In this document: positions 21,831 through 34,579 of the stretch, in pieces
Numbering within the stretch: position 1 is the first letter of the stretch
Layout: each line of letters begins with the position of its first letter
From: Vanessa cardui
Taxonomy: Eukaryota; Arthropoda; Insecta; Lepidoptera; Nymphalidae
DNA: 64,000 bases
NCBI RefSeq assembly: GCF_905220365.1
Contig: NC_061154.1
Span: 13,330,001-13,394,000 of the forward strand
Direction: 5' to 3'
Notes under the pieces: generated by a model
Database searches by the model: none
What the model was told of the DNA's origin: nothing
What the model saw: the letters and a program-made list of their open reading frames with translations, nothing else
Program-made: the position numbers and the translations under genes

Positions 21831-24800
21831 AAATTGTATTTTTTCATTTGTTGGAAAAATTTCGGCAACCTACCGCTTCCAATACACTTCTATTTGAGGA
21901 TAGGGACATGAACAGTGCGAGGTTCTTTTTTCAAAATTTAACCGTTATTGAAAACAATATATGTTTTTTTTTTTTTATATTTATTTAGTCCTTCACTAGA
22001 GATAGATACATCTTGCCGTAGAATATTGGTGTCCCTTTCGTTTCTTACACATAAACATAATAAGAATGTAAGTAAGTATTTTATATTTAAGCTTTGACTT
22101 CACCAAGATTATTTTTTAAAAAAAGAATCATAGTAGCATAACGATACTTAGTAGAAAAAGTGGAAATCAATAATAATAATTGTATAATGTTTAACTACGT
22201 TAACCAATACGATCACGGATAACGAGCCTGAAGAGGCTGGCGTAGCTCGGATATCGTGTTAAATTGAGAGGAGCTATTAAAATATCCATAAATTCTTTCA
22301 TTGAAATTTTTGCTGCAAAAAACCTATCAATTAAATGGTTCTCAGGAAAAATAAAATTTGTAAAATTCATACATACCTACTCTTTACTTTAAAACAACAC
22401 CTATTCCCATATACCATCCAACAGCATTAAAATTAGGTTACAGTAAAATACTTAGTGATCCACATGACATGATTAGTCGACGTTTAAAATAATCTATAGT
22501 AATCATTATGGATTCAAGATAAAATGGCCTCTGGAATATCAGCGAAGTTTTTATCGGAACTTTGGCAGTGAAATTAATTTAACAGTTGATTTATCATATT
22601 TTATTTATTCGCATATTAGATACTCCACGTATTAACAGGAGTTAAATAAAAACTTTGTATTGCATATGCACAGCTATTAGCAGAACACACTTTGCTCTTT
22701 CGATTGCAATAGCTTATAATGACATTTTTGAAGGTAAAAACTATATACTTACCTAACAAGGTTAACAGTATTTGCTTCCATAAGAAAATATAGGGTATAA
22801 ATTTAAAAATTTTAAGACACAATTTATATCAGCGATCAGCTATGACAGTTGATCATCGAAAAAGTTAATTCAGAAACAGATTATAAATATCTCACAGGAT
22901 AAAAGGCTCATGGAGAGTTAAGAAAAACTTTTGGAGTTATTGTGACAAAGTTTTATTAGTTCAACATTGCATTATTCATACAAACGCAAACATGTATACA
23001 CAAATAGGGTTACTATTTTTAATACTGGCACGAAGGTATAGGTACCCTATTGGTGGCTGTATGTAACCTTATTGGTGTAACGCCTTTGTTTGTTCCGTCA
23101 ACCATTGTAAAAGAAACCGATAAAAGTTGACAATCACTATAAAACCGGTAACGGATTAAATAGCAAAAGGTAAAAAGGATTTCATAATGGAAATAAAGTT
23201 TAGTGCTTATCCAGTTCAGTCAACGATCTCAGAATAAAAAGCTTCCTAGAAATGATACTATAGAATAAAAAATATTTTATTGATACAATAATATTCATAA
23301 AAAATGATTAGAATTTAAATTTTTTCTTTATATATGAGGGCGTTTTAAAAAACATAAAATGCGGTTGCTTCGTCGAGAGCTATCTCGGTTGGGTACGAAC
23401 TATTGTACTTCGAGTGGGCCAATTCTGCCATTGAACGTATACTTGCGCCATCCTTCTGTAAACATCATGAATGTACACGATAAGCCATGCTTGGATATGG
23501 CATTAATAATATAGAAAAATAATATCCTAACCTTTTCTATTTATTTTAAATAACTCTATTATATCTCAACTCAAATAAATATTTAATTACAATATCTTGC
23601 GTTGTAATAAAATATTTTAGTAATGTAAACAGCATTTATTTGTATGTACGTTTAGCAGAATGCCGCATCAATTTTTATTAAACATCTTTAATTTATATGG
23701 AATTATTATTGTGTTTTCATTTATCAGGATGAATGAATAGCTCTGCGTGCGTTTCTGCCCATTGTGTCCTCGACCACTTCAAGCTGAATGGTGGGATGAA
23801 CAAGAAAAATGACGTAGACGGGTTACCGCAGGACTGTAGAGGAAATATGTTTAATACAAACGCAATTTGTGCATTACAAACCGATAGCCCGTGAGGGATT
23901 CCGCTTTAATCGTCGTATCAATATTTTTTTATCATACCATTGAAGAGTTGACAGAGCATTTTTTTGCCTCTTCCATTTATTTATTCCATGTCAATAAAAA
24001 GTATTCGATTTTGTTTCCACAATAAGAATGAACTAGACCACTTGAGATGTGGTTTTGTATTTTATAAACCAGTTTGTGCAATCATTCTTATTATACTTAA
24101 GGCCGTTGAGGACATTTCTTTGTTTGTTTGTTACTGATACATATGTCGTTATGATAATGAGACAACACATGACTGTGTATCTTTTCTAGAAATTTAAGTA
24201 GACAGCGAGTGTGCGTGAGTCATCTTAATTGAAAGAATGATTTTTGTCTAGATTAATCAATGACGTCATCTACCAGCACATGGCTCATGTGATTTACTAA
24301 TAGTGATGATTTCCAAACCGCATTCGCATCAGCTATGTCTAGTAAATTCGTTAATTAATCCTTATTCAGCGGTAATTTATAAGTTTAGTTTTGAGACAAA
24401 ATTATGTTCTCGAGATTCTTAAGTTTTTTTTTTACGAAGAATAAGATGGTTATCTCTGTATATAGATTGGAACAGCATAATGGATTCAGCTCTAAAACGA
24501 AGTCATAGATAAATTACTTTTGTTTATTTGGTAATTGGTTTCTTATATGTATATATATGCTATTATAAATACGAAAATAAATCTGTCTGTCTATGAGTAT
24601 GTTAGTCTTTCAATGCCAAACCAATGGAACAAGCATGTCCAAGAAAGGATATAGACTACATTTTATAACCCACGCCTAAAATGCGAATGAAGCTGCAGGC
24701 CGTATGTCTTTCGCAGATCGCACGACCGCATAAAAAAATATTTTTAAAATCGAGTGGGTACATCGATAACACTAAAATAAACTTCTTTTTTTTAACTTCA

Positions 24801-25440
24801 ACTTCTACGTTGATGTCGACCAACTTGCGCTACAGCGGAAACTTTTAGTCTGGTTTTATTTTCTTTTAAATATGTTAAGTATAAAATATAACAATTACAG
24901 GACATTACATATTAACTCAGTTTTATTACTACCAACAAGACTTTATTGTGTAATACATAAGTCCTAAGTATATTATTTTTTGTAGCACAACACTATACCA
25001 CTCGACTACGTACAATTTATTCCCTTTAACAATACTCGGACAGTTCGATAGGTTCAACGAAATTCAAACCGCCAATTTTTTACGAGTCCAAAATGAAAAC
25101 CGTGGGTTATTTCGATCTCGACCACCGATATATTTATTCCCATTCGAACCGGCAATACAACACGTACCTACATCACTACATAAAAAAAAATATACATCAG
25201 TAGCCAATGAATACTAAAATTTTAGAATGCAAACAAAATTCACATACATATTTTACTAAATTATTGAATGCCATTTAATGTGAAATTATTTAATATTAAC
25301 ATGTAACAATCACGATATTGAAAAACAGTATTTGAAATATTCAAATCAATAATACACTCGTGCAATTGATAATAATTAATTTGAACATTCATGTTATAAT
25401 TAAAATGGGTTTGTGCGGATTGCTACCTTCCAGTCATAGG
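21831..25440. other. Intergenic AT-rich DNA upstream of Lmx1
   Basis: I see no exon here. A retroposon tail fragment lies near 24555-24650 (AAATCTGTCTGTCTATGAGT). The remaining short open frames have no recognisable domain. Confidence 0.5.
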
Positions 25441-25575
25441 ATATTCTACTACCATACAGTACCTACTTACTATTGCTGTGCTCTAGTTTGAAGGGAGAAT
25501 CAGCCAGTGTACTGCAGGCACAAGGGACATAACATTCCCAGGTTTGTGCTTGGTAGTCCGCCTTAATGTAACTTA
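25441..25575 (+). mobile_element. SINE fragment (GGCACAAGGGACATAAC family)
   Basis: GTTTGAAGGGAGAATCAGCC, then AGTGTACTGCAGGCACAAGG and GACATAACATTCCCAGG, corresponds to the middle of the copy at 56298-56599. The 3' part is lost. Confidence 0.75.
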
Positions 25576-25664
25576 AAAAGCTATTATGTCTAAATAAAGT
25601 AAAAAAATAACTGAATACATTTTTATTATTAGTTCAACCTACATGTCATACATACATTCACGTC

Positions 25665-25743
25665 TCAAACACACGCACACACACAAAACAAATGTATAAT
25701 CTCACACATACATAAAACAATTGTACACACCCACACGTGTGTT
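25665..25743. repeat. CA-rich simple repeat
   Basis: This is an interrupted run of ACACAC, CACATAC and CACACCC units ending in CACACGTGTG. It is low-complexity sequence. Confidence 0.75.
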
Positions 25744-26871
25744 TATCATCTCATCATACTAATTCCTGCCTTCTAGATTGTAATATATTTTAGATAATTT
25801 TATAATTTTTCTTGGTTTCTTGATAAGTAATATATAAGAATGTATAAGTAATATTAAGTACATAAAATAAATAAGTACGCCATTGACATATCGAAAAGTT
25901 TTGATTAAATTTGTAAAGCAAATTCGATTTTGTAATTTCTTCCCTCGTCGCGACGAAAGAGACTTTAGTTCAAAGATAATGTTTCTCTTTGGCATTTTAA
26001 ATAGTAATTAAACTCGCATCGCGATCAAAGAACTTCACTTGAAAATACTTCTTGTCCCTTTGTCATTTGAAATAAACAACGTTTTCTTAAATTGCTTCGG
26101 CTATTTGAATGTTATGAAAAACCGAAATATGTTTTTCAATTGTTATCTGAGTTGTCGGTATTTGTTAATTTTATGTCGTACAAGTTACGGTACCTACACG
26201 CGAATTGAATATTCCATGTTGACGATTACATTATTATAATAAAAAATATCTGACAATTTGGAATATAAACTGATTCCTTCCTTATTTGGGACTCACAACC
26301 GCACGGGAATATCTACTAAAAAACCAACTCAGACACAAGGTGTGTCTTTTCGAGAAGCCTTACGGGATCTACTGAGCCATCTCGTCTGTATAATAAAGCA
26401 AAATTATTTTGCTATTTTCTTATATATCATATGGATACGGCTTAATGCGTTATATATCTAGATATATCAAATAACAGAACGAATACAAATCTACGAGCAC
26501 GAAACCATTTCGATGAATCGTGTCAACATACCCTTACTTGAACACACAAGGCAATTGTAAGTTTGGGTTCTGATCGATTATCGAATATTCCAGTTCAAAA
26601 CGATAAGCCAAATATCACATAGACATACAAGTGAAATGATCCTGGCCGGTTTGTGATTTTAGTACTGATAAAGAAAAAAAAATGATATGTATTCTGAACA
26701 AGCGTATACATCGTTCTCGATTTCACCGTTCCGACAGTTATTGAATTTGCATTGCGTCAAAACGTTATTTCATTTCCGTTCGTATAAGTGAAACGTGGAT
26801 CTCAGTGGAAACGTTTAAAATGTTTACCAACTTTTAATATAGCCTTTTCTTATCAGAAACAGACGTTAGAT

Positions 26872-27058
26872 TTTCACTTGGTGGTTTTTGCATGACCGTC
26901 TGGGTAGGTTCCAAATCATCAAATATTGCATATCTAAATAGCAATTCTTAGTATCATTGTATTCCGATTTGAAAAAGGGTGAATGAGCCAGTGTAACTAC
27001 AGGCAAAAAGGACACTTCAGCTTCCAAATTGTTGGCGCGTTAATGATGTAAGGGATAT
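26872..27058 (+). mobile_element. SINE copy, diverged (GGCACAAGGGACATAAC family)
   Basis: It starts TTCACTTGGTGGTTTTTGCA, continues CCGTCTGGGTAGGTTCC, and later GGGTGAATGAGCCAGTGTAA and CTACAGGCAAAAAGGACA. It follows the order of the 56298-56599 copy but is broken near the 3' end. Confidence 0.78.
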
Positions 27059-27116
27059 ATGTAGTTAATATTGGAGTCAGTGTCTAGGGTTTCATTTGTT
27101 AATATTTAAAAAAAAG

Positions 27117-27158
27117 TACAGACGAATTGATATCCTCCTCCTTATTGAAGTCGGTTCA
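27117..27158 (-). mobile_element. Fragment of ACCGACTTCAAAAAGGAGGA repeat family
   Basis: Read on the - strand it gives AACCGACTTCAATAAGGAGG, then AGGATATCAATTCGTCTGT. It matches the start of the longer copy at 37597-38000. Confidence 0.75.
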
Positions 27159-27494
27159 TAGTAAATTAATGCCATTTTCTGTTTTTATTAATTTCTATAA
27201 TTAACATTATATGTATAAAAAAGCGTCACTTACCGCGGTTCGTCCCTGTGTATGCTTAGATCTATAAAATTACGCAACGGATTTTGATGCGATTTTTAAT
27301 CGATAGATTGATTCGACGGGAAGGTTATATACAAAATATACATGTATATACAAAATATAATACATGAACAAAATAGTAAAAAACACTGATCATTTTAGAA
27401 GATTCTAATGTAATGTCGTAAATATTTCATCAGGTCAATGAATAATCTTCTGTAGTAAATTTAGTAACAGTATTTTACCCATGCGAAGACGGAT

Positions 27495-27640
27495 CAAACT
27501 CAAACTCAAACTGAAATAACTTTATTCAATGTAGAAGCATTACACTTTCTTATTGATGGTCAATTGAAACATTACCACCGGTTCGGAAAAGAAAATACCC
27601 TGACCTGAGAATAACCGGCGAAAGAAACTCAGCGGGTTTT
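27495..27640 (-). mobile_element. Diverged retroposon fragment related to the GGTGGTAGCTTC family
   Basis: A (CAAACT)n stretch is followed by a TTTATTCAATGTAGAAGCAT block, then CATTACCACCGGTTCGGAAA and a GAAAGAAACTCAGCGGG block. On the - strand these give the CCGGTGGTA and TTTC motifs of the family at 18915, with a different 3' section. Confidence 0.6.
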
Positions 27641-27772
27641 TTTTTTCGCTTTCGTTGATCGGTTCGCTAGTTTATAGATAAAACACTATCCAACTTAAGT
27701 ACTTATAGTAACTATAATTTTAATTCTGAAGTCCTGTCAACCATCTCTGGATTTTTACTAGGCGAAAGATTA

Positions 27773-27895
27773 ATTCAAAATCACAATCAAAATAAACTTT
27801 ATTCAAGTAGGCTTTTACAGGCACTTTTGAATCGTCATTTTACAATTAAGTGAAGCTACCACCGGTTCGAAAAGTAGATTCTACCGAGAAGAACA
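27773..27895 (-). mobile_element. Dispersed retroposon 3' fragment (GGTGGTAGCTTC family)
   Basis: AAATAAACTTTATTCAAGTA, then GGCTTTTACAGGCACTTTTG and AAGTGAAGCTACCACCGGTT, is the reverse complement of the 3' part of the copy at 18915-19149. Confidence 0.82.
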
Positions 27896-27958
27896 TTATT
27901 CAAGATATCGACCAATTATATCATATTATTTAGATATCTCTAATAGGTACTGTTACTT

Positions 27959-28040
27959 GATTGGATTAGGCCATTTTTACTAACCTTTTTTTTCAATATG
28001 ATTAGATTAGGCCATTGTTACTAACTCTTTCTTTCAATAT
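27959..28040. repeat. Two-unit tandem duplication, 41 bp each
   Basis: Units 27959-27999 and 28000-28040 share GATTnGATTAGGCCATT, TTACTAAC and TTTCAATAT with about five differences. A simple local duplication is enough to explain it. Confidence 0.85.
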
Positions 28041-29690
28041 ATCAATGATTACCTAGTTGCTAAAAATCGAAATAAATTCAAACAGTAAAATTATCGATTT
28101 ATACCTAACCCAATATCAACCTTTATAAAGAAGAATTAAGATAAATATATAATTTTAGTAATCTTTTAAATGATTGTTGAATAAACATAAGACTGCTAAA
28201 TTTTTTTAATTTTGTTAATTAACAACCTTAAGAAACCTACTATGTCAATCAGTCGTAAGTATCATATTAGTCGCCTAGTGTAGTGTTGTTGTTCGCCTAG
28301 TACTTGTGTACAAAAAGGCGAAATCCTTTTCATTTTCTTGTTCATATTTTTTTCGAATGAATTTTTCGTCTTATTCTTATGAGACTGTTCATAGACTCAT
28401 AGTTAATTTATTCGTCCGTTTAAGTTTTTAGTCATCTATAACATAAATTTCCAAAAAAAATATTTAATCCTTTGAAAATATTTTTAACTTTAACTCTGCA
28501 TAATATTTTGATTGATCAGATATCCTAACTATTTCGTATGATTGAATAAACCATATTTTAGGGCCAATAAAGACGGCTATGTTTTAAGAACAGGTGGAAT
28601 TTAATTTGCCTTTGGGCTGCTTCACGTCAATAAAGGCTATGCAGCACACGTGCCGCCGACACGGGTGATCTGTAATACTTAACGGATACAAAGAAATTTC
28701 GAACTTATGTCAAGGGAACTATGATTATATCCGTTTGAAACGTCAGGAATCTTATGCGAAAAGGGACCGGCTTACCCCTGCTGTAAACATAGGGATGTGT
28801 TCCGTTGTAGATCTGCTAACGCAGAATTGACTTTGTGATATTTAAAAAATCTACAATGATTTTGTTTTTTATTTTAATTTACTAGCTTCCATATTATTTA
28901 TTCATTTTAAAATATTGATCGTAGTTGTGAAAATCGTGATACGATCCCTCGTATATGATATAGTGAAAAATAGATACAGGAGTACACGAATAGCCCGAGT
29001 TTTTTTCCGATAAGTACAACGTCCAAATTCAAATCTTCATTTAATAGGTATCCTCTAGATAAGCGTGCTACATCGTATACCGTGTCGATGCTTGAAATCA
29101 GACACAACGGTTAAGGGGTAGCTAGCTAGTATAAAGATTCTCCTTTACCAACGGATGTAGGTAGGTATTACTTTTATCTATCTTATTTAATGATGTTAGT
29201 CAGTTACCAAAGGTATAAATTGTCTCGATGAGCTCTTGCAGTAATAGGCATGTAAAATGAATTGAAAATTTACTTCGTTCATTTTTTTCATACCTATCTA
29301 TAAACCTGCGCTTTTTACTGTGGCGTTGTATTCTGAACCTAGGCAGTTGCAATCTATCTTAACATTTAATTTTTATTTTAATTTAAAATATACTTATAGT
29401 TTTTTTAAATTCCCTCATTACTTGCCAATATCTCGTTGCATGTTAACTTTTTTTTGTAACCGAACGTAGACATCATCGTACACTCAACTTAATTTGCCTA
29501 ATAAAAAAAATACAGAAAAATATTTTTTATTCAATTATACTTTCTTATTTCATTAATCGTGTGAAATGATAAATATAATTAGGACGTTAACAATATCTTA
29601 AATAGATATAGATAAAGGCCAATTTAAAACAAAGTTTGCGTATCGCGTAACCAGCCAGTCGTTAAATGTAAATAAAAGTCAATTCGTATG
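28041..29690. other. AT-rich intergenic stretch
   Basis: No exon is recognised. The patch at 28600-28680 (GCAGCACACGTGCCGCCGAC) is locally GC-richer, but there is no open frame of note and no repeat I know. Confidence 0.45.
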
Positions 29691-29800
29691 GAAAGATTTA
29701 ATCGCCGTGTGATGGCGTGGGGCGCCGCGTGCGCGAGAGTTCCTTCTAATCCCGGGGGACGCACAGGCGGCGCAGCGTGACGCTGAAGATCAAACTGTTA
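29691..29800. other. GC-rich island, about 110 bp
   Basis: GGCGTGGGGCGCCGCGTGCG, then CGAGAGTTCC, TCCCGGGGGACGC and AGGCGGCGCAGCGTGACGC stands in DNA that is otherwise about 70 percent AT. No open frame or repeat is recognised. It is a candidate conserved noncoding element or unmethylated CpG patch. Confidence 0.45.
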
Positions 29801-29920
29801 CAATGTACGTTACGTCGGCTCGAATAAAAGATTCATTCCGAAAATATTTTTCACACTTACTTTTCAAAAAACAAAAAAATATAGCTAAGTATATATATTG
29901 AGTAGCTTTGCTCGCATAGA

Positions 29921-29970
29921 AAAATACAGACGAAATGATAACCTCCTCCTTTTTGAAGTCGGTTGAAAAT
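29921..29970 (-). mobile_element. Fragment of ACCGACTTCAAAAAGGAGGA repeat family
   Basis: The - strand reads CAACCGACTTCAAAAAGGAG, then GAGGTTATCATTTCGTCTGT, almost identical to the starts at 37597 and 60493. Confidence 0.8.
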
Positions 29971-30084
29971 GAATATATTTACAAATTTACTTAAAATATT
30001 ACATTAATAGGAGGTCTTACCTATTTATTAACAACACTGTTTTCTAATTAAAAAGTAGCATATGTCCTTTCTCAGGTTCTAGAC

Positions 30085-30180
30085 TATTTGTGTACCAAAT
30101 TTCATCTAAATGAGTCCAGTCGTTTTTGTAGTTTTGGCGTGACAGACAGAAGCACTTTCGCATTTATAATATTAGTACAC
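30085..30180 (+). mobile_element. Lepidopteran retroposon tail (CATTTATAATATTAGTA end)
   Basis: TACCAAATTTCATCTAAATG, then AGTCCAGTCGTTTTTGTAG, GTGACAGACAGAAGCAC and CATTTATAATATTAGTA is the usual 3' end of a very abundant moth and butterfly repeat. Confidence 0.7.
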
Positions 30181-30854
30181 AAGTATGGATAAGATATTGA
30201 TCGAGCAAGCTCGCAGGTTAGAATAGTCATAAAACAATTTTACAAATATTGAAGGAATTTGTAAAAGCCATACCTATTAACATATACAGTGTTAATAACT
30301 CTGTTATGAAAAGGATATAAAATGTATATAATAGAGGGTATGATCGAAAGCAATTATTATAGTCTAGGACATCTGGAATGAATTCCCTAAAGAAAAACAC
30401 AAAAATTAGCTCTGCAGCGTAATTCTGTAAGAATTCACTTTCCAATTCACTCGTGAAAAGTTGAAAATTGACTTACATAGGTGGTTCACCTTATTGATAC
30501 GCTTATCTATAATTTTATAATTATAGAAGTCAACGTCGCATGTCGTATTCTGAAATTTCACGTTCGTGTTCTGCGGCGGGTTACGAGTTTCGTCTTAGAG
30601 AATAGCTCTGCTCTGCTGGCATGACGATAATAATAAATTATTTCAGTCTTGTAGAGAGAGCAATTATCTCAGATATCTTACGGGTAAGTATTCATGCAAT
30701 ACTAAAGGAATGGCATTTTTTATTTAATTAAATAATATCCTGATTCGATATTCGCCTCACATTATTGATGCTAAGCCAGGAACTTACATTTGCCAACCGT
30801 ATCAAGTAACCATTCAATCGATTAGCGATTATAATCACATTGAATATTATTATC

Positions 30855-31125
30855 TATACATATAATAAAATCATAGTGTTTGTTTGTAAAAACACACACA
30901 CGGTACACGGTACTTATACCAAGATAATTTTTTTTGCTATCTTTGTCAGTCTGTCTGTCCGTATGTTTTTTTTTTTCGGCTAATCTCTGGAACGGCTGTA
31001 CCGATTTTGACGGGACATTCACTGGCAAATAACTGATATAATAAGAAGTAACTTAGACTACAATAATATATTTTTGTGTTAAATTCAAACGCGTACATGC
31101 TCGTAGGCGCAGCTTCTTAGTAGTA
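30855..31125 (+). mobile_element. Dispersed repeat copy (GGCTAATCTCTGGAACG family)
   Basis: This is the second copy of the family at 16226-16495, in the same orientation: TATACATATAATAAA, CGGCTAATCTCTGGAACGGC, CCGATTTTGACGGGACATTC and TTAAATTCAAACGCG. Confidence 0.72.
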
Positions 31126-31974
31126 ATTATATTAATCGTTCTTATGCGATAATATAGTTATATTTGAGTCGTACTTCAATATAAGATCGCATTTCTTTCA
31201 TCTATTAGTGAGCTGTGGTCGTGCGTTGACGGCGAGCGGTAACACCTTCTCTTATGATGATACGTCCATTTTTGCCGTTTTTCCCTTGTGTTTGCGTCAC
31301 ATATACTACAAACTTCAAGGGTGTAAAAATTAGAAACTGACGGCCTGTAAATGACCCATAACTGGTCTACGGCCTCCTTTTTTAATGTAACATTTATAGA
31401 TTTATGACACTATGCTGCTCTAATGCATGTTGGTGTTAATTGGCAGATCTTCATCATGATGAATAAACATAAATAAATGCACATTTTATTATTTCATTAG
31501 TAAGAGAAATAATATACATATTAGTTACGTGATAATTTTGTTTCTATATCCAAAACGTGATAAGACCCCTGATTAAGGTATTATTGAGAAATTATAATTC
31601 CATCTTAAATTATATCAAACAAAGGTTGAAAGACGTTTAAAAGGCAAGTTTGATATATAATAGTTGGTTCCAATTACGCTTCGCTATTTCATGTCTGTTA
31701 TAATATTAATTCTATTTCAGCGATTTAGAAACTAAAGGGCGGAAAAATTAACAGGGAAAATATTTAACAATCTCTATTGTGAGTCACCATTGCAACGTTA
31801 CCGACACAAAGGATCTGTACTGTTCTACTAACGCGTATTTGTTGCAAAATATATTAAATCTCTAAAATATGTTATGAATCTCAGCAATGTCCACAACGTC
31901 ATATCGTTATTCGAATTCTCTTTATTTTATACTAATAATAATTTAATCAGCTGGACGGTATAATAATATACTGT

Positions 31975-32150
31975 ACTAGTTGTAATCCGCGGCTTCGCAC
32001 GTCTTTAGGGGTACAAAAAGTAGCCTATCTTTCATTGGAGTTCAAATTCGCTACAGACAACATTTCGTCAAATTCTGTTAATTGGTTTAGTAGTGGAAGA
32101 GTGATATACATAGGTATATAGTTCACTTTTATAATATTAGTAAAGATTCC
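31975..32150 (+). mobile_element. Lepidopteran retroposon tail (CCGCGGCTTCGCACG family)
   Basis: ATCCGCGGCTTCGCACGTCT, then AAAAAGTAGCCTATCTTTCA, GGTTTAGTAGTGGAAGAG and TTTATAATATTAGTAAAG is a well-known dispersed repeat arrangement in Lepidoptera. The short open frame on the - strand here is translated repeat. Confidence 0.72.
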
Positions 32151-33142
32151 AACCATAAGAGGAAAAAAATATAATAAATTTCTAACAACTAACACTAGCA
32201 AATATGTAAAACAAATATGTAAAAATAAAATCACTTTTCGGTGATAAATACTTTTCTTTCGAGTGCTATATACAAAGCATATTTTTCATACAAATATTAT
32301 AAGACTAAACTAACCTAACCTAACGTTAGAATTATGTTGCATTTTCCGCTAAATAGTAACCGAGAGTAATGGATTTTGAGAACATCGTCCGTCCCCTAAG
32401 CAGTATTAGTGCCTATTTATCTAAACCAGTGTTGATAAGACGTATCATTTGACAATTCACACTGTTTTTCTATTTGTATTTCAGATGCATAAATTCTTCT
32501 TAAGCCTTATTCCGTTGAAAAAAAATATGTCAATTGTTTTCATAATTTAGGTATCAATTGAAATCACATCGACTTCAGAAATAATTTTTAAAGTATTTTT
32601 ATTTATTTTAGAAAGCTTATGTATCACCAGTATCTCTTACATGTATATAATTGGGAATCTTGCTTTCAATATTTAGTTAATTAATTAAAAAAAGAAAGAT
32701 CATATAACTAGGTTTCGTGGGAAATATTAAGGAGTGCCTTATTGCGGAATTAAATATTAGTTGTTTATATTTTTAACAAACTTATCAGTGCAAGCTCACA
32801 ATGTCGATCACAATTCGTTGTAACTGTCGTTGATTATTTTATTATACATTATTGGGTTTGCACGTACTTATATACTATTCTTAAGTATAGTGTAAGGGTA
32901 AATATAACAATATATCAAATATAATTTATAAAGTATACCACTTTACGTAGTTTTAAGCTTTGTGCATGATCACTAAGCTTAGGCTAAGTAGTTTCACAAA
33001 GAAAGCTTATTTTTAGCATCTGTCAAACAGGTTGACTATAGCATGTTGTATTTGCGTCTTTAAGATTAGACTCCTCGCTATATGTAGAGTAAAAATACTT
33101 TGTCTATTGCTGCTATATTGAACAGATTAAAATAAAGTTAAT

Positions 33143-33398
33143 GTCTCACACTGGGCTAAGGGCTCTTCTCCCGTTCGTGAAGGTTTGGAGCCACCACGCT
33201 ACTGCAACGCGGATTGGACACAACACATAAAACGATTATTTATCACTGAAATAAGAAACGTAAGGAAATCACGACGTTTACTTTACCACCAAGCATAAGA
33301 TGAATTGTTGACACAAATTAAGCACATGAAAATTCAGTCGTACTTACCTGGGTATGTACCCGCAATCATTGTTAACCACTGGACCATCTCGACTCTTA
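33143..33398 (-). mobile_element. tRNA-derived SINE, diverged copy
   Basis: On the - strand it starts AAGAGTCGAGATGGTCCAGT, continues GTGCTTAATTTGTGTC, later GCGTGGTGGCTCCAAACC, and ends CTTAGCCCAGTGTGAGA. This is the order of the complete copy at 45045-45376, with many differences. It explains the open frame at 33354. Confidence 0.82.
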
Positions 33399-33654
33399 CT
33401 ATTTAAAACCGAATGGCACCGAAAACTACATAACAGTGCTGTTAATCGCATTTATTTCATTTTTAGTGATAAATGTTTTTCATTGGGAATATATTTTTTT
33501 AAACAATTAATTTACCGTGAGAAACTAAATAGCACGTTTGGTAATATTGTTCAAATGCAAAAACAGGTGACATATTTATCTTATTTGTAACATTTAAATA
33601 CAATATGTAACTCATAGATGGATAACGTTTAAATGAATGGGGCGGGAAGGTTTT

Positions 33655-33720
33655 AGTTAAATCGTGCCACGCGGCCGTCACGTGACCTGCCCGTCGGGGG
33701 TAGTTTACAAAGCCAAAATA
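33655..33720. other. Short GC-rich patch
   Basis: CGTGCCACGCGGCCGTCACG, then TGACCTGCCCGTCGGGGG, contains a CACGTG E-box-like core and TGACCT. It is a candidate regulatory patch; no repeat family is recognised. Confidence 0.3.
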
Positions 33721-33962
33721 TAAATAGCTCATTTTTGGTTACTATTTAGTGATTTTATCATAGACTTGTCGACTTTGCTCGACTTTGATCGCGTTCAACA
33801 ATCAATATAGAACACATTTTTATTTTATTTTTGTAATTGTTTCATTTTTTTTTTAATAATTTCATTTTAATAATGTTAGCATTCTTGCCACCATTCCACG
33901 CGGTCAAGATTTATACAGAAACTATTTTTAATTAATATCTATTTTCATATTACAAATGTGAA

Positions 33963-34578
33963 GAGCTAGCGCGCACTGTTTTGTCACTCTTGTCAAGTCC
34001 GCGAATATGTATGGAGTTGCGCGCATGTTACGACGTGACAATTGGGTGACATTTGTGTACGCCGACCGGCGAACTAGCCCGTGACGAAACTGTCAGCGTC
34101 TTTACGTTTTTTCATAGCAATGCGCGCACTAGCGACATATTTGTCACTCTCGTCGTCAGTCTTTCGCCATTTGCACTTTGACTGACGACTTCGGCGCGCG
34201 CTAAATGGCTTCTCCATCTATATGAAAAGTAAACATTCGTGAAGACGATATTGATAATGATTTTCTAATAGAAGAAGTGGAAAACAGACCAGCTGTTTAT
34301 GATAAAAAAATTTAAAGCGTATTCAGATATTCACGTGAAAATTAAAGCTTGGGAAGAAATTAGTACCCAATATTCTCTTCGCTTTTTTTTTCTCCCGAGT
34401 CTCACGAGTTCACAGAGAACGACCGTCTCGAAATCCATATTGGCAAATGACACTTCGATTTCGAAAATGTTTTGTCACTGTCTCTATTTATGAGCGCACT
34501 CCACTTTGGAAACGTGACGTGACAATGACAAACACTTTAAAGTCACCGTAACAAAAATCACCAGTGTTCGCTAGCTCT
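33963..34578 (+). mobile_element. Decayed DNA transposon with MADF-coding remnant (PIF/Harbinger-like)
   Basis: The ends are inverted: AGAGCTAGCGCGCACTG at 33963 against the reverse complement AGAGCTAGCGAACACTG ending at 34578 (two mismatches in 17). Between them, near 34239-34365, lies a MADF-like coding remnant: DFLIEEVENRPAVYDKK, then after a one-base shift FKAYSDIHVKIKAWEEIS. This matches the MADF pattern (RPxxYD, aromatic, Asp, KxxAWxxI). A TGA lies upstream in the same frame. MADF proteins are a usual second gene of Harbinger transposons. I find no transposase, so the element is nonautonomous and dead. I cannot fix a target duplication. Confidence 0.65.
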
Positions 34579-34579
34579 A

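Noticed and set aside
21569..21988. 139-codon open frame on the + strand
   Set aside because: It is antisense to Lmx1 exon 1 and its GC-richer promoter side. It is Thr/Pro-rich with no domain and is open because of composition.
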